54,851 bases of DNA from Micromonospora sp. ALFpr18c (GCF_008868155.1 NZ_WBKR01000015.1:1-54851); one strand, 5' to 3'; positions 23,428 to 32,126 are shown, numbered from the stretch's first letter. The notes: generated by a model not told the origin, from the sequence alone. Program-made: numbers and translations.

Positions 23428-23790
23428 ATGGCCCGCAATCTCGTCGTCAAGGCCACCGCGGGGGCGGACGCCCCGGAGCGGTGCGCGCAGGCGTTCACGG
23501 TCGCCGCGACGGCGGTCGCGGCCGGCGCCGACGTGTCGCTCTGGCTGACCGGGGAGTCGACCTGGTTCGCACTGCCCGGCCGCGCCCAGGAGTTCGAGCT
23601 GCCGCACTCCGCGCCGCTGGCCGAACTGCTGCACATCGTCCTGACCAGCGGTCGGGTGACCGCCTGCACCCAGTGCGCGGCCCGCCGGGACATCGGCCCG
23701 GACGACGTCCTGCCGGGGGTACGGATCGCGGGCGCCGCGGCCTTCGTCGAGGAGGCGTTGGCCGAGGGCACGCAGGCACTCGTCTACTGA
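23428..23790 (+). CDS. DsrE-like family protein
   Basis: A 120-residue DsrE/YchN-fold protein. Features are the start LVVKATAGADAPERCAQAF, a hydrophobic strand AAGADVSLWLTGES, and a CTQCAARRDI segment with two cysteines near residue 75, where DsrE proteins carry the sulfur-relay cysteine. The family handles sulfur transfer in sulfur oxidisers; actinobacterial members are uncharacterised. The ATG is leaderless (TATGCT 7 nt upstream). It is divergent from the small membrane protein and nitrobindin genes. Confidence 0.88.
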   Translation: MARNLVVKATAGADAPERCAQAFTVAATAVAAGADVSLWLTGESTWFALPGRAQEFELPHSAPLAELLHIVLTSGRVTACTQCAARRDIGPDDVLPGVRIAGAAAFVEEALAEGTQALVY

Positions 23791-23872
23791 CCTCCGCGGC
23801 GGCACGGCCGGCCGCCACGGGCGGAGTGCGGATACCGACCCGACAACCCGGACAGCTGCCTACGATTCGGAT

Positions 23873-24128
23873 GTGACCGAGGCGACGGAGAGGTTCTTCG
23901 AATCACTGCCGGTCCGCGCCCCCGGCGTCCTGCGCGGCCTGGCCGACGGAACCCTCCAGATCGACCTGGGCACCGAGAACCAGACCGAGCACTGGCGAAT
24001 CCGGATGCGACCGGGGTCGGTGGAGGTCAACCGAAGCCGGGGACCGGCCGACGCCATCTGGTACAGCAGCACGGAGTTGTTCGACCGGCTGATCGTCGGG
24101 GAGGCCCAGGCGGTCGCGGCGGTACGGA
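23873..24128 (+). pseudogene. SCP2 sterol-carrier domain gene, 3' part lost
   Basis: The N-terminal 85 residues are an SCP2-type lipid-binding domain: VLRGLADGTLQIDLGTENQT, then a segment ending in DAIWYSSTELFDRLIVGEAQ and VAAVRI. The domain then breaks off where the family normally continues with a short glycine-containing strand and the last helix. The frame runs on as unrelated low-complexity sequence to 24790 over another gene fragment. The GTG lies 6 nt after TACGAT (23861-23866), so the promoter survives and the truncated message is probably made. Confidence 0.75.
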
Positions 24129-24467
24129 TTCCGGGAGGAGGCCGGGCTGATCTGCGACGCGATGCTGGCCGCGTCCCGCTACTTCGACGGGCGGCTGCCG
24201 GAGGCGTTCGCCGGGTACGCCCGCACCCTCACCGAATACCCGGTGGAGTATCCGACGGCGTGCAGCCCGCAGGCCTGGTCGGCGGGCACCCCGTTGCTGC
24301 TGCTGCGGGTGATGCTGGGGTTGGAGCCGCAGGGCGAGCACCTGATCATCGATCCGGCGGTGCCGTCGGGCATGGGTCGGATCGAGCTGCTGGACATTCC
24401 GGGTCGCTGGGGCCGGGTCGACGCGCTGGGGCGCAGCCGTGGTCCGCAGGACGGGCGGGACGGCTGA
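24118..24467 (+). pseudogene. Amylo-alpha-1,6-glucosidase (glycogen debranching-like), C-terminal fragment only
   Basis: Read from about 24118 this is RYGFREEAGLICDAMLAASR followed by the FDGRLPEAFAGYARTLTEYP and YPTACSPQAWSAGTPLLLLR segments, the last ~110 residues of an actinobacterial glycoside hydrolase of the amylo-alpha-1,6-glucosidase type. The first ~550 residues are missing. It is joined, in a different frame, to the SCP2 fragment, so a deletion removed the end of one gene and the start of the other. An internal ATG at 24162 could start a 101-residue peptide, but no function is expected. Confidence 0.78.
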
Positions 24468-24474
24468 GCCCGGA

Positions 24475-25332
24475 TCAGTCGGGGCAGCCGACGGTGGCCG
24501 TCAGCCGGGACGCGTCCGGGGTGAGGTCGGCCAGCACGTTGACCGTCCCGGCGCGGTACGCGTACACCGGGGGGTTGTCCAGCAGTGGGATGCCGCCGGC
24601 CAGCGGGGCGAGCGCGGCCGCCGGGGTGGCCGGGCCGGCGGCGGAGCGTGCGGTTCGGGCCAGCGCGCCACCCGGGCAGGGCGCGGTGATCAGCTCCGGC
24701 GCGGCCTCGGCCGGCCGGTCGAGTGCGCGCAGCGCGGCGGTCAGGGCGGCGACGGCACCGGCGTCACCGGTGGCCGGCGGTGCGGTGTAACCCGCGCCGA
24801 CCGGCCGGCAGCCGGTGTCGACGGTCAGCCGGATCCGGCCGTCCCCGGTCGGTCGACCCTGCACGGCGACGAACTCCCCGGCGTCGGCCCGCAGCTCCGG
24901 GCCGTTCAGACCGGAACCGACCCCGGCCCGCCAGCTCGCCGGCAGTCGCTCGGCGAGCCCGGCCAGTACGGACCGTTCGGTGCCGTCGAGTGCGAGGACA
25001 CCTACCTCACGGCGCAGCCGGGCACCGTCGGCGAACGGGGTGACCCGGCAGCCCGCCGCGATACGCGCCGGGCCGAGCTCCAGCAGTCCGGCCGCGCCGG
25101 CCGCCCGGGCCAGCTCGCCGACCGCGCGGTCGACCACCGGGCCGGCCTGGTCCAGGCTGCGCTGCTCCCGCACGGTGGGCGGATCGTGGCGGACCGACGT
25201 CCAGGTGAGCGCGGCCAGCAGCACGGCCCAGAGCACGGTCGCGACCAGCAGCCAGCGCCGCCGACGCCGTGCGGGTGCCGGCGCGGCGGGACCGGTCGAC
25301 GGAACCCACCCCGTCCGCACAGCACCGCTCAC
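24475..25332 (-). CDS. Membrane-anchored extracytoplasmic protein of unknown function
   Basis: A 285-residue protein with a basic, proline-rich start (PAPARRRRRW), one membrane helix (LLVATVLWAVLLAALTW, about residues 28-44) and a large outside domain. The outside part has conserved-looking cysteines (AAGCRVTPF, DTGCRPVG, TAPCPGG, and the last one in TVGCPD) that could pair into disulfides. No family is recognised. It follows a winged-helix regulator on the same strand after 76 nt, which suggests a two-gene operon. Confidence 0.75.
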   Translation of the reverse strand: MSGAVRTGWVPSTGPAAPAPARRRRRWLLVATVLWAVLLAALTWTSVRHDPPTVREQRSLDQAGPVVDRAVGELARAAGAAGLLELGPARIAAGCRVTPFADGARLRREVGVLALDGTERSVLAGLAERLPASWRAGVGSGLNGPELRADAGEFVAVQGRPTGDGRIRLTVDTGCRPVGAGYTAPPATGDAGAVAALTAALRALDRPAEAAPELITAPCPGGALARTARSAAGPATPAAALAPLAGGIPLLDNPPVYAYRAGTVNVLADLTPDASRLTATVGCPD

Positions 25333-25408
25333 CCGGCCATGGTGTCACGGGCGGTCCTCCGGCCCGGCGGCGGAGGCGGCGGTCGGGAACCGGTCGGCGG
25401 GCCTGCGG

Positions 25409-25966
25409 TCAGGTCGGTCGGGGCGGCGGGTCGAGCCGGTAGCCGACGCCCCGCACGGTGTGCACCCTCGGCCCACCCGGCAGGCTCCGCAGCTTGTGCC
25501 GCAGTCGCCTGATCGCGGAGTGCAGGATCGCGCCGTCGCCCGGGTACGTGCCGCTCCACACGGAAGCGAAGAGCTGTTCGTAGCTCCACACCACCAGCGG
25601 CGGCCCGATCAGACGGGCCAGCAACTCCCGTTCGGTGCGGGTGAGCGGGAGCGGGTCACCACACCAGGTGACCAGGTCCGCGGCGCGGTCGACGACCAGC
25701 TCACCCCAGCTGACCGGCCCCTGCGGCACCACCGGCGGGACGATCGTCGCGGCGGGCGGGGCCGGGTGGCCGGGCGGGGCTGCGGGGAACAGCAGCGTGC
25801 GCAGCTCGGTCAGGTCGGCGCAGCTCACCACCGGGCCGACACCGCCGAGTTGGCGGACCACCCGCTCCCGCACCGAGACGTCCGCGCTGACGCAGACGAC
25901 GATCGGGACCTCTGCTCCGGAGACGCCGCCTCCACCCGGAAATTCCACCCGTTGATAGTGGCGCAT
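25409..25966 (-). CDS. OmpR/PhoB-type winged-helix regulator with degenerate receiver
   Basis: A 185-residue protein. The C-terminal half is a clear trans_reg_C DNA-binding domain (LTRTERELLARLIGPP, then HSAIRRLRHKLRSLP and HTVRGVGYRLDPP). The N-terminal ~60 residues look like a short receiver remnant (VPIVVCVSADVSVRERVVRQ) without the phosphorylation pocket, and a proline-rich linker joins the two. Control by phosphorylation is therefore unlikely. ATG start as given; GTG at 25948, 6 nt after CACTAT, is an alternative leaderless start. It lies upstream of the anchored protein gene and is divergent from the subtilase. Confidence 0.82.
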   Translation of the reverse strand: MRHYQRVEFPGGGGVSGAEVPIVVCVSADVSVRERVVRQLGGVGPVVSCADLTELRTLLFPAAPPGHPAPPAATIVPPVVPQGPVSWGELVVDRAADLVTWCGDPLPLTRTERELLARLIGPPLVVWSYEQLFASVWSGTYPGDGAILHSAIRRLRHKLRSLPGGPRVHTVRGVGYRLDPPPRPT

Positions 25967-26114
25967 GCCGATGGATTTCGGGGTCCACGCTCGGCTTGGG
26001 ATCGCGTTTCGTCACTGACCATGCACCGACCGGCGTTAACCATTCAGCACCGGGTCGACGCGCGGTGCGCGCACGGGTCCCGAACCGTCGGGATTCCTGA
26101 CGTGGGGAGGAAGA

Positions 26115-29100
26115 GTGTTCCGAGCATCAGCCACAAGGACCGCCCTCTGGCGGGCGGCACTGGCGTGCACCGCGGTCGGGCTGGGCGTCACCGCCCAACC
26201 CGTGGTCGCCGCCCGTCCCCAACCGGCGCCCGCCCGAGCCAGCGTGGACCAACGCCTGCTCAGTCAGCTCGGCGCGACGGGCAGCGGAAGTTTCCTGGTC
26301 TACCTGCGGGACACCGCACCGGTGGCGCGAACCACCAGGCTGCGCGACCCCGACGACCGGGCCCGGGAGGTGCACCGGCTGCTCACCACGACCGCCGAAC
26401 GCACCCAGCAGGGGCTGCGCTCGCTGCTGGCGGCCCGCAAGGCGCCGCACACCGCCTACTGGATCGCCAACGCCGTACGGGTGACCGGCGACCGGGCGCT
26501 GGCCGACGAGATCGCCAAGCGACCCGAGGTGGCCCGGATCGAACCCAGCCGCAGCTACCCGCTGGTGCGTCCGAAGCCGACCGCCGGCAGCCGTGCCAGT
26601 GCCGCCGGCGCCGAGTGGGGCCTCAGCAACATCAACGCGCCGCAGGTGTGGAACGAGTTCGGCGACCGCGGCGAGGGCGTGGTGGTCGCCAACATCGACA
26701 GCGGCGTCCAGTACGACCACCCGGCGCTGGTCGGGGCGTACCGGGGGAATCTTGGCGGCGGCTCCGTCGACCACAATCACAACTGGTACGACCCGGCCCA
26801 CGTCTGCCCGAACGCCGCGCCCTGCGACAACAACAGCCACGGCACCCACACGATGGGGACGATGGTCGGCGACGACGGCGCCGGCAACCAGATCGGCGTC
26901 GCCCCCGGCGCGAAATGGATCGCCGCGAAGGGTTGCGAGGACACCGACTGCTCGGACGCCTCGCTGCTCGCCGCCGGTCAGTGGGTGCTGGCCCCGACCG
27001 ACCTGAACGGGCAGAACCCCCGCCCGGACCTGCGCCCCGACGTCGTGAACAACTCCTGGGGAGGCGCCGGCGGCGACCCGTGGTTCCAGCAGACCATCGC
27101 GGCCTGGCGGGCGGCCGGGATGTTCCCGGTCTTCTCCTCCGGCAACGACGGCCCGGACTGCGGCAGCGCCAGCTCCCCCGGCGACAACGCCGACGCGTAC
27201 GCCGTCGGCTCGTACGACGTGCAGAACGCCATCTCGGACTTCTCCGGCCGGGGCGACGCCACCGACCCGCACGCCTACAAGCCGAACGTCGCCGCCCCCG
27301 GCAGTGACGTGCGCTCCAGTGTCCCCGGCAACGCCTACGCCGCCTTCAGCGGCACCTCGATGGCCGCCCCGCACGTCTCCGGCACGGTCGCGCTCGTCTG
27401 GTCGGCGGCACCGACCCTCAAGGGGGACATCGCCGCCACCGAGGAGCTGCTGGACCGGACCGCCCGCGACGTCGACGCCACCACCTGCGGGGGCACCGCC
27501 GCCGACAACAACGTCTTCGGCGAGGGCCGGCTGGACGCGTACGAGGCGGTGCGGTCCGCGCCGCGTGGGCCGGCCGGACGGGTCGTCGGAACAGTGACGG
27601 CGGCCGGCGAACCGGTCGCGGGCGCGACCGTCGGCGACGGCACCCGCAGCGTCACCACCGGCGCGGACGGCCGGTACACGCTCGCCGTGCCGGCCGGCGA
27701 GACCACCGTCACCGTCGACGCCTACGGGTACGCCCGGCAGTCGGCCACCGTCACCGTCACCGAGGGCGGCACGGTCACCCACGACTTCGCCCTGGTGGCG
27801 AGCCCGTTGGTCACCGTGCGCGGTCGAGTCACCGACGGTTCGGGACACGGCTGGCCGCTGTACGCCCGCATCGACGTCGAGGGGCGACCCGGCGCACCGA
27901 TCTTCACCGACCCGACCACCGGGCGGTACTCGCTCACCGTCGCGGGCAACGCCACCTACCGGCTCACCGTGGCCGCCCGATACCCCGGCTACCGCACCCT
28001 CACCCGGGAGGTGGTGGCCGGCACAGGGCCGGTGACGGCGGACATCGCGGTGCCGGTCGAGCCGGCCTGCACGGCAGCCGGTTACAGCGGCAGCTTCGCC
28101 ACTCCTCTGCTGAACGAAGGCTTCGACGCAGCCGGTACGCCGGCCGGCTGGACGGTGCGCGACCGCACCGGCGACGGCGGCTGGACCTTCACCGACCCCG
28201 GGGAACGGGGCAACCTCACCGGCGGCAGCGGCACCTTCGCGATCGTCGACAGCGACCGGCTCGGCTCCGACAGCACCCAGGACACCAACCTGATCAGCCC
28301 CACGGTCGACCTGAGCGCGGCACCGGCACCGGTGCTGCGCTTCCGCAGCGACCGGCGGGCGGTCGGCGTCACCGACACGGCCGACGTGGACGTCTCCACC
28401 GACGGCGGTGCCAACTGGACCACCGTCTGGCACCAGACCGACAGCCGGCGCGGGCCACGGACCGAGGAGGTGCCCCTGGACCCGGCCGCCGGCGCCGACC
28501 GCGTCCAGGTCCGGTTCCGCTTCCAGGGCACGTACGCCTGGTGGTGGGAGGTGGACGACGTACAGCTCGTCAACCGTGACTGCGCGCCGACACCCGGAGG
28601 GCTGCTGCTCGGCGTGACCACCGACCGCAACACCCGCGCCCCGCTCAACGGCGTCACCGTCGCCAGCGTCGAACGGCCGCAGGACCGAGGGGTCTCCGCG
28701 GCCACACCGGAGGACCCGACCCTGTCGGACGGCTTCTACTGGCTATTCTCCGGCCTGACCGGGGCACACCGGTTCACCGCCGGCCGATCCCCGTACCGGA
28801 CGGTGACGAGGACGGCGACCATCGCGGCGGACGGCGCCCGCCGGGCGGACCTCGCGCTGGCCGCCGGCCGACTCACCGTCACCACGACCGACATCGAGTC
28901 GTACCAGCGCTACGGCCGTACCCGGAGCACGAAGCTGACCGTACGCAACACCGGCACCGCGCCGGCCACCGTCAACCTGGTCGAGCGCAACGGACGGTTC
29001 GACCTGCTGTCCCGGGCCGGTGCGCCGCTGCGGGAACAGAAGATGAAGGGAATCAGCAAGGCCCGCACCGGCACCGCGTACGGCGGGGCGGGCACCGACG

Positions 29101-30488
29101 TCGCGCCACACGCCCAGGACGCCTGGGCCGGGATCGCCGACCTGCCGGCGGCGGTCTTCGACAACGCGGCGGCCAACCTGGACGGCACGGTCTACTCGGT
29201 GGGCGGTGGCGGCGGCTCCGGCCTGGAGCGCAAAGCCTGGCGGTACGACCCCGCGACCGACGCCTGGACCACGCTGCCCGACCTGCCGAGCGCCCGGTCC
29301 AAGCCGGTCGCGGCGGCGGTGGGCGGGAAGCTGTACGTACTGGGCGGCTGGGGCGCAGACGACCTCACGGTCGCCTCGGTGGACGTGTTCGACCCGGGCG
29401 CCGGCACCTGGAGCACGGTGGCCGGGGCGACCAACCCGTTCCCGGCAGCCGCGGCCGGGCAGGCCGTGGTCGGAGGGAAGGTCTACCTGGTCGGCGGATG
29501 CCTCGACAACGACTGCACCGACTCCGACCGGCTGGTCGTGTTCGACCCGGCGACCGGCACGTTCCGCACCGGCGCGGCCTACCCGCACCCGGTCGCCTGG
29601 CTCTCCTGCGGCGGAATCGGCAGCGCCGTGTACTGCGCCGGCGGCACCAGCAGCACCGAACACACCGACGCCTACCGGTACGACCCGGCGGCCGACACCT
29701 GGAGTCCCCTGCCGGACCTGCCGATCGACCTGTGGGGCTCCCAGTACACGGCCGCCGGCGGCCTGCTGGTCCTGAGTGGCGGGGTCACCGCGGCGTCGAC
29801 CGCGGTGACCAACCGGACCATCGCGTACGACCCGGCGGAAGGACGCTGGCGCGACCTGCCCAACGTCCAGTTCGGACGGTTTCGGGGCGCCGCCGCCTGC
29901 GGCGCGTACAAGATCGGTGGTTCGCCCTCGCCGTTCGTGGGGTCGGCGGACAGCGAGCGGCTGGACGGCCTCGACCTGTGCGCCAACGAGGCGGACCTGC
30001 CCTGGCTGTCCATCGCGCCGAGCGGCTTCACCCTGGCACCGGGGAGGTCCCGGGCGGTCACCGTCACGCTGAGCGCCACCGCGGCGGCCGGCGTCCTCCA
30101 ACCGGGCACCTACTCCGGTGAGCTGGCCATCGCCTCGGACACGCCGTACCCGGTGCCCACCGTGGCGGTCACGATGACCGTGTCACCGCCGGCGAACTGG
30201 GGCCGGGTTCAGGGCACCATCACCGGTGTGACCTGCGGCGGGGCGACCGTCGGAGTGCCCGCCACGGTGAGGGTGAACCCGAGGGGCAGGGCCACCGGCC
30301 ACACCCTGACCGCGGACGCCCGGGGCAGGTACGCCTGGTGGCTGCCGAAAGGCCGCTACGACGTCGTCGTGGCCCGGGACAGCTGGGCGCCCCAGGTGCG
30401 ACGCACCCGGATCGCGGCGGGCCTCGTGACCACCGTCGACGTCACCCTCGACCCGGTCTCGTGCGGCACGAAAGCCACCGGCATCTGA
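26115..30488 (+). CDS. Large secreted subtilisin-like (S8) protease with kelch domain
   Basis: A 1457-residue exported protease. Order: signal peptide (cut near residue 33), I9-type propeptide, S8 catalytic domain with Asp in NIDSGVQYDHP (about 195), His in NSHGTHTMG (about 242) and Ser in SGTSMAAPHV (about 415). Then come two carboxypeptidase-regulatory-like beta domains (about 487-645), a jelly-roll-like domain (about 660-825) ending WEVDDVQLVNRD, a linker, kelch-type repeats (about 1020-1285, with YDPATDAW, FDPGAGTW, YDPAADTW, YDPAEGRW), a BACON-like strand-rich segment, and a last carboxypeptidase-regulatory domain. GTG start with GGGAGGAAGA upstream. The domain arrangement suggests binding to a surface or matrix partner. 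A strong terminator follows. Confidence 0.92.
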   Translation: MFRASATRTALWRAALACTAVGLGVTAQPVVAARPQPAPARASVDQRLLSQLGATGSGSFLVYLRDTAPVARTTRLRDPDDRAREVHRLLTTTAERTQQGLRSLLAARKAPHTAYWIANAVRVTGDRALADEIAKRPEVARIEPSRSYPLVRPKPTAGSRASAAGAEWGLSNINAPQVWNEFGDRGEGVVVANIDSGVQYDHPALVGAYRGNLGGGSVDHNHNWYDPAHVCPNAAPCDNNSHGTHTMGTMVGDDGAGNQIGVAPGAKWIAAKGCEDTDCSDASLLAAGQWVLAPTDLNGQNPRPDLRPDVVNNSWGGAGGDPWFQQTIAAWRAAGMFPVFSSGNDGPDCGSASSPGDNADAYAVGSYDVQNAISDFSGRGDATDPHAYKPNVAAPGSDVRSSVPGNAYAAFSGTSMAAPHVSGTVALVWSAAPTLKGDIAATEELLDRTARDVDATTCGGTAADNNVFGEGRLDAYEAVRSAPRGPAGRVVGTVTAAGEPVAGATVGDGTRSVTTGADGRYTLAVPAGETTVTVDAYGYARQSATVTVTEGGTVTHDFALVASPLVTVRGRVTDGSGHGWPLYARIDVEGRPGAPIFTDPTTGRYSLTVAGNATYRLTVAARYPGYRTLTREVVAGTGPVTADIAVPVEPACTAAGYSGSFATPLLNEGFDAAGTPAGWTVRDRTGDGGWTFTDPGERGNLTGGSGTFAIVDSDRLGSDSTQDTNLISPTVDLSAAPAPVLRFRSDRRAVGVTDTADVDVSTDGGANWTTVWHQTDSRRGPRTEEVPLDPAAGADRVQVRFRFQGTYAWWWEVDDVQLVNRDCAPTPGGLLLGVTTDRNTRAPLNGVTVASVERPQDRGVSAATPEDPTLSDGFYWLFSGLTGAHRFTAGRSPYRTVTRTATIAADGARRADLALAAGRLTVTTTDIESYQRYGRTRSTKLTVRNTGTAPATVNLVERNGRFDLLSRAGAPLREQKMKGISKARTGTAYGGAGTDVAPHAQDAWAGIADLPAAVFDNAAANLDGTVYSVGGGGGSGLERKAWRYDPATDAWTTLPDLPSARSKPVAAAVGGKLYVLGGWGADDLTVASVDVFDPGAGTWSTVAGATNPFPAAAAGQAVVGGKVYLVGGCLDNDCTDSDRLVVFDPATGTFRTGAAYPHPVAWLSCGGIGSAVYCAGGTSSTEHTDAYRYDPAADTWSPLPDLPIDLWGSQYTAAGGLLVLSGGVTAASTAVTNRTIAYDPAEGRWRDLPNVQFGRFRGAAACGAYKIGGSPSPFVGSADSERLDGLDLCANEADLPWLSIAPSGFTLAPGRSRAVTVTLSATAAAGVLQPGTYSGELAIASDTPYPVPTVAVTMTVSPPANWGRVQGTITGVTCGGATVGVPATVRVNPRGRATGHTLTADARGRYAWWLPKGRYDVVVARDSWAPQVRRTRIAAGLVTTVDVTLDPVSCGTKATGI

Positions 30489-30500
30489 ACCATCCGGAGA

Positions 30501-30542
30501 CGACCGGGGCCGGTCACCCGCGCGGGTGACCGGCCCCGGTCG
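30501..30542. terminator. 20-bp perfect hairpin between convergent genes
   Basis: Arms 30501-30520 and 30523-30542 are exact complements with a 2-nt loop. It lies between the subtilase stop and the stop of the convergent DUF1416 gene, so it probably ends both transcripts. Confidence 0.88.
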
Positions 30543-30556
30543 ATCAGAGCAGTGGG

Positions 30557-30877
30557 TCAGGCGACGGTGACGGACACCTCGTTGATGCCCCGGCCCGCGG
30601 TGACGGCGGTGTCGCCGTTGCCGTGCCGGGACAGCGCCCGCAGGGTCCAGGAACCCGGCGCGGCGAAGAACCGGAACTGACCGGCGGCCGAGGTGACCAC
30701 CTCGGCCGTGAACTCACCCGTCGAGTCGAGCAGCCGGACGTACGCGCCCGGCACGGCCTCATCCGCCGCCGAGCGGACGATGCCGGTGATCACGGTTTCC
30801 TTCTCCAGGTCCAGGCTGGCCGGCAGCGGGGCGGCCTGGTCGGGTGCGGCGCAACCCGCGGCGGTGGGAGCAGTCAT
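30557..30877 (-). CDS. DUF1416 family protein
   Basis: A 106-residue actinobacterial protein, mostly a carboxypeptidase-regulatory-like beta sandwich: VITGIVRSAADEAVPGAYVR, then GQFRFFAAPGSWTLRALSR. It is regularly encoded after the rhodanese gene in actinobacteria and lies here 6 nt after it, so it is co-transcribed. A CAAP segment near residue 9 supplies a single N-terminal cysteine. A role in sulfur metabolism is guilt by association only. Confidence 0.9.
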   Translation of the reverse strand: MTAPTAAGCAAPDQAAPLPASLDLEKETVITGIVRSAADEAVPGAYVRLLDSTGEFTAEVVTSAAGQFRFFAAPGSWTLRALSRHGNGDTAVTAGRGINEVSVTVA

Positions 30878-30883
30878 GACGGA

Positions 30884-31732
30884 TCAGGCCTCCCCGGGCT
30901 CGTCGCCGAGCGCGACCGGCACGCCGACCAGCGAGCCGTACTCGGTCCACGAACCGTCGTAGTTCTTGACGTTGCGGTGGCCCAACAGCTCCTGGAGGAC
31001 GAACCAGGTGTGCGAGGAGCGCTCACCGATCCGGCAGTACGCGATGGTCTCCTTGCCGTCGTCGAGCCCCGCGTCCCCGTAGATCTTGCGCAGCTCGTCG
31101 TCGGACCGGAAGGTGCCGTCCTCGTTCGCCGCCTTGGACCACGGCACGCTGATCGCGGTGGGGATGTGGCCGGCCCGCTGCGCCTGCTCCTGCGGCAGGT
31201 GGGCGGGGGCGAGCAGTCGACCGGCGAACTCGTCGGGGCTGCGCACGTCCACCAGGTTCTTGGTGCCGATCGCGGCGACGACCTCGTCGCGGAAGGCCCG
31301 GATGGACGTGTCCGGCTCCTGCGCGACGTACTGCGTCGCCAGGCGGGTCACCGAGTCGGTGACCAGCGGACGGGCGTCCAGCTCCCACTTCTTGCGACCG
31401 CCGTCGAGCAGCTTCACGTCGCCGTGGCCGTAGAGCTTGAAGTACCAGTAGGCGTACGCGGCGAACCAGTTGTTGTTGCCGCCGTACAGGATGACGGTGT
31501 CGTCGTTGCTGATGCCCCGCTCGGAGAGCAGCGCCTCGAACTGACTCTTGTTGACGAAGTCCCGGCGGACCTGGTCCTGGAGGTCGTTCTTCCAGTCGAT
31601 CTTGATGGCGCCGGCGATGTGGCCGGTGTCGTAGGCCGACGTATCCTCGTCGACCTCGACGAAGACGACGCCCGGGGCGTCGAGGTTCTTCTCGGCCCAC
31701 TCGGCCGAGACGAGTGCGGTGTCGCGACTCAT
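30884..31732 (-). CDS. sseA: Thiosulfate sulfurtransferase (two-domain rhodanese)
   Basis: A 282-residue tandem rhodanese that transfers sulfane sulfur to cyanide or thiol acceptors in the cytoplasm. The inactive N-terminal domain has AYDTGHIAGAIKIDWKNDLQ. The C-terminal domain carries the active-site loop AYCRIGERSSHTW with the persulfide cysteine near residue 233. The ATG is supported by GGGAG 8 nt upstream. A cysteine-codon leader peptide (31941-32018) and inverted repeats lie in the 5' region, so expression is probably attenuated by cysteine supply. DUF1416 follows. Confidence 0.93.
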   Translation of the reverse strand: MSRDTALVSAEWAEKNLDAPGVVFVEVDEDTSAYDTGHIAGAIKIDWKNDLQDQVRRDFVNKSQFEALLSERGISNDDTVILYGGNNNWFAAYAYWYFKLYGHGDVKLLDGGRKKWELDARPLVTDSVTRLATQYVAQEPDTSIRAFRDEVVAAIGTKNLVDVRSPDEFAGRLLAPAHLPQEQAQRAGHIPTAISVPWSKAANEDGTFRSDDELRKIYGDAGLDDGKETIAYCRIGERSSHTWFVLQELLGHRNVKNYDGSWTEYGSLVGVPVALGDEPGEA

Positions 31733-31906
31733 CGAATCACTCCCTGGTGAGGATGGATGGTGAGCCAACGCGCGAGTATCGATGGGTGGTTCTGTCGCAC
31801 CACGCGCGGGACCCAGCGGAAGGACGGGATCACGGGTTCGTGCGACGGCGCCGCTGCCGGGCGTTCGATGGGATACCGGAGGGGTACGAGAACCCCGCGT
31901 GCCGGT

Positions 31907-31951
31907 GGCCGCCGTCAGGCGGCCGAGGACAGCCCCGCCGTCAGATGACGG
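31907..31951 (-). promoter_or_regulatory. Candidate cysteine attenuator hairpins
   Basis: Two stems lie at the end of and after the leader peptide: CCGTCA-TC-TGACGG (31938-31951) and GGCCGCC-GTCA-GGCGGCC (31907-31924). On the RNA strand TGACGGCGG occurs twice, so upstream CCGTCA could pair with either copy, giving mutually exclusive folds. The first stem overlaps the leader stop codon, where a stalled ribosome would block it. Confidence 0.5.
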
Positions 31952-32018
31952 GGCGACACAGGCAGGTGGCCACGCGGCACAGGTCGACCGCGCGCCGTTT
32001 GGTGAGGTGAGTCCCCAT
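31941..32018 (-). CDS. Cysteine-rich leader peptide of the sulfur operon
   Basis: This 25-codon ORF begins MGTHLTKRRAVDLCRVAT and ends CLCRPVI, with three cysteine codons near its end. It matches the actinobacterial family of short sulfur-operon leader peptides, whose translation through clustered cysteine codons senses cysteinyl-tRNA and sets downstream expression. TAGGCT (32027-32032) lies 8 nt before the ATG, so the message is leaderless or nearly so, as known for these leaders in mycobacteria. The nearest downstream gene is the rhodanese at 31732. The family match is from memory of the motif; control of this operon is inferred. Confidence 0.8.
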   Translation of the reverse strand: MGTHLTKRRAVDLCRVATCLCRPVI

Positions 32019-32126
32019 GGTGACGGAGCCTACCAGCCTGTGACCGGGCTGCCACCGAGCCGACCACCATCCGGGAATCGGGCGGGCCGCCGGCCGGATT
32101 CGACGTCCCACCGGCGGCCCGAGCGG

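Noticed and set aside
26127..28433. A 768-codon minus-strand frame inside the subtilase gene
   Set aside because: Valine/glycine/aspartate-rich antisense of a well-supported S8 protease; no recognisable domain.
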